Below are positions 28,150 to 28,427 of a DNA stretch of 28,427 nt, in pieces. Source of the DNA: Chara braunii (taxonomy: Eukaryota > Streptophyta > Charophyceae > Charales > Characeae); the NCBI GenBank assembly GCA_003427395.1, contig BFEA01000067.1:2261536-2289962 (forward strand), in the 5' to 3' direction. The translations under genes were made by a program, and so were the position numbers. Every line of letters begins with the position of its first letter. The stretch's first letter is position 1. The notes under the pieces are model-generated. The model ran no database searches. It was not told the DNA's origin and saw only the letters and a list, made by a program, of their open reading frames with translations.

Positions 28150-28200
28150 TTTTTTTTTTCTTTTCTTTTCTTAGCAAACCCTACCAACGAGGCATGACAG
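28150..28200. repeat. T-rich tract plus decayed shared hairpin
   Basis: A T-run and (TTTTC)n tract is followed by AACCCTACCAACGAGGCATG, a mutated form of the hairpin at 8819 and 20152. The rest of 27979-28393 shows no gene. Confidence 0.45.
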
Positions 28201-28399
28201 TCCGTTCTAGATTTCGTTACTTGGTAATAAACAGCAGAATGTTTGGATAATGTATTTCTGGGAAGATGCAGTAAAAGAGAAAAAAAAAAAAACACAGACC
28301 CAAATCGCCCGCCCAAACCCATATCGCCCGCCTTCAGTTTTCAACGGGAAAAAACTATATCCCTCAAAAGGGAAACAATGGACACACGCCAGCAATCAT

Positions 28400-28427
28400 G
28401 CACACACACACACACACATACACACAC
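28400..28427. repeat. (CA)n microsatellite
   Basis: CA repeats reach the right edge of the window. Confidence 0.97.

Overview
The window looks like nuclear DNA from a large, repeat-dense eukaryotic genome. It is full of microsatellites, long A/T runs, A-tailed short retroelements, a decayed non-LTR retrotransposon, tandem repeats and an assembly gap. I find no intact protein-coding gene. The LINE ORF1 has the gag-plus-CCHC-knuckle layout typical of plant L1 elements, so a plant or streptophyte alga (for example a charophyte) is a reasonable guess, but nothing here proves it.

Layout. 1-282: (GA)n and an A-tailed short element. 283-4300: the 5' two thirds of a minus-strand L1-like LINE, with ORF1 broken by frameshifts and stops and ORF2 reduced to part of the endonuclease joined by a deletion to the first reverse transcriptase blocks. 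4377-5200: strongly strand-asymmetric pyrimidine-rich repeats. 5200-9300: intergenic DNA with tRNA-derived SINE pieces, a hammerhead-ribozyme-like motif at 6528-6566, and other A-tailed elements. 9500-14560: tandem duplications, including one repeat family present in both orientations (10366-10800 and 13840-14560), and a (CT)n tract around an 80-base gap. 15070-15615: more SINE-like copies.

16323-18900 is the most unusual part: about 2.6 kb of plus-strand decayed coding sequence with stops and frameshifts, an Asn-rich linker and a poly-Pro/poly-C tract. Twenty-six bases after its last stop lies a near-perfect palindrome followed by eight T. It resembles no cellular family I can name. An endogenised viral gene is one explanation among several.

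18900-21450: tRNA-like SINE and A-tailed elements. 22170-24850: copies of a 69-bp repeat that carries, on the minus strand, a consensus-like 5' splice site (CAG|GTAAGT) in nearly every unit plus a perfect hairpin; a MITE-like element (24197-24590) is inserted in it. 25392-25965: nine copies of an indel-free 65-bp repeat. 26805-28427: a 132-bp duplication, nested palindromes, AT-rich low complexity and a good tRNA-derived SINE.

Across the window, six loci share the 15-base 5' terminus TTAAACCACCAGTAC followed by different GC-rich bodies and, in most copies, an A-rich tail. This looks like a SINE-like family with a conserved head and variable bodies.
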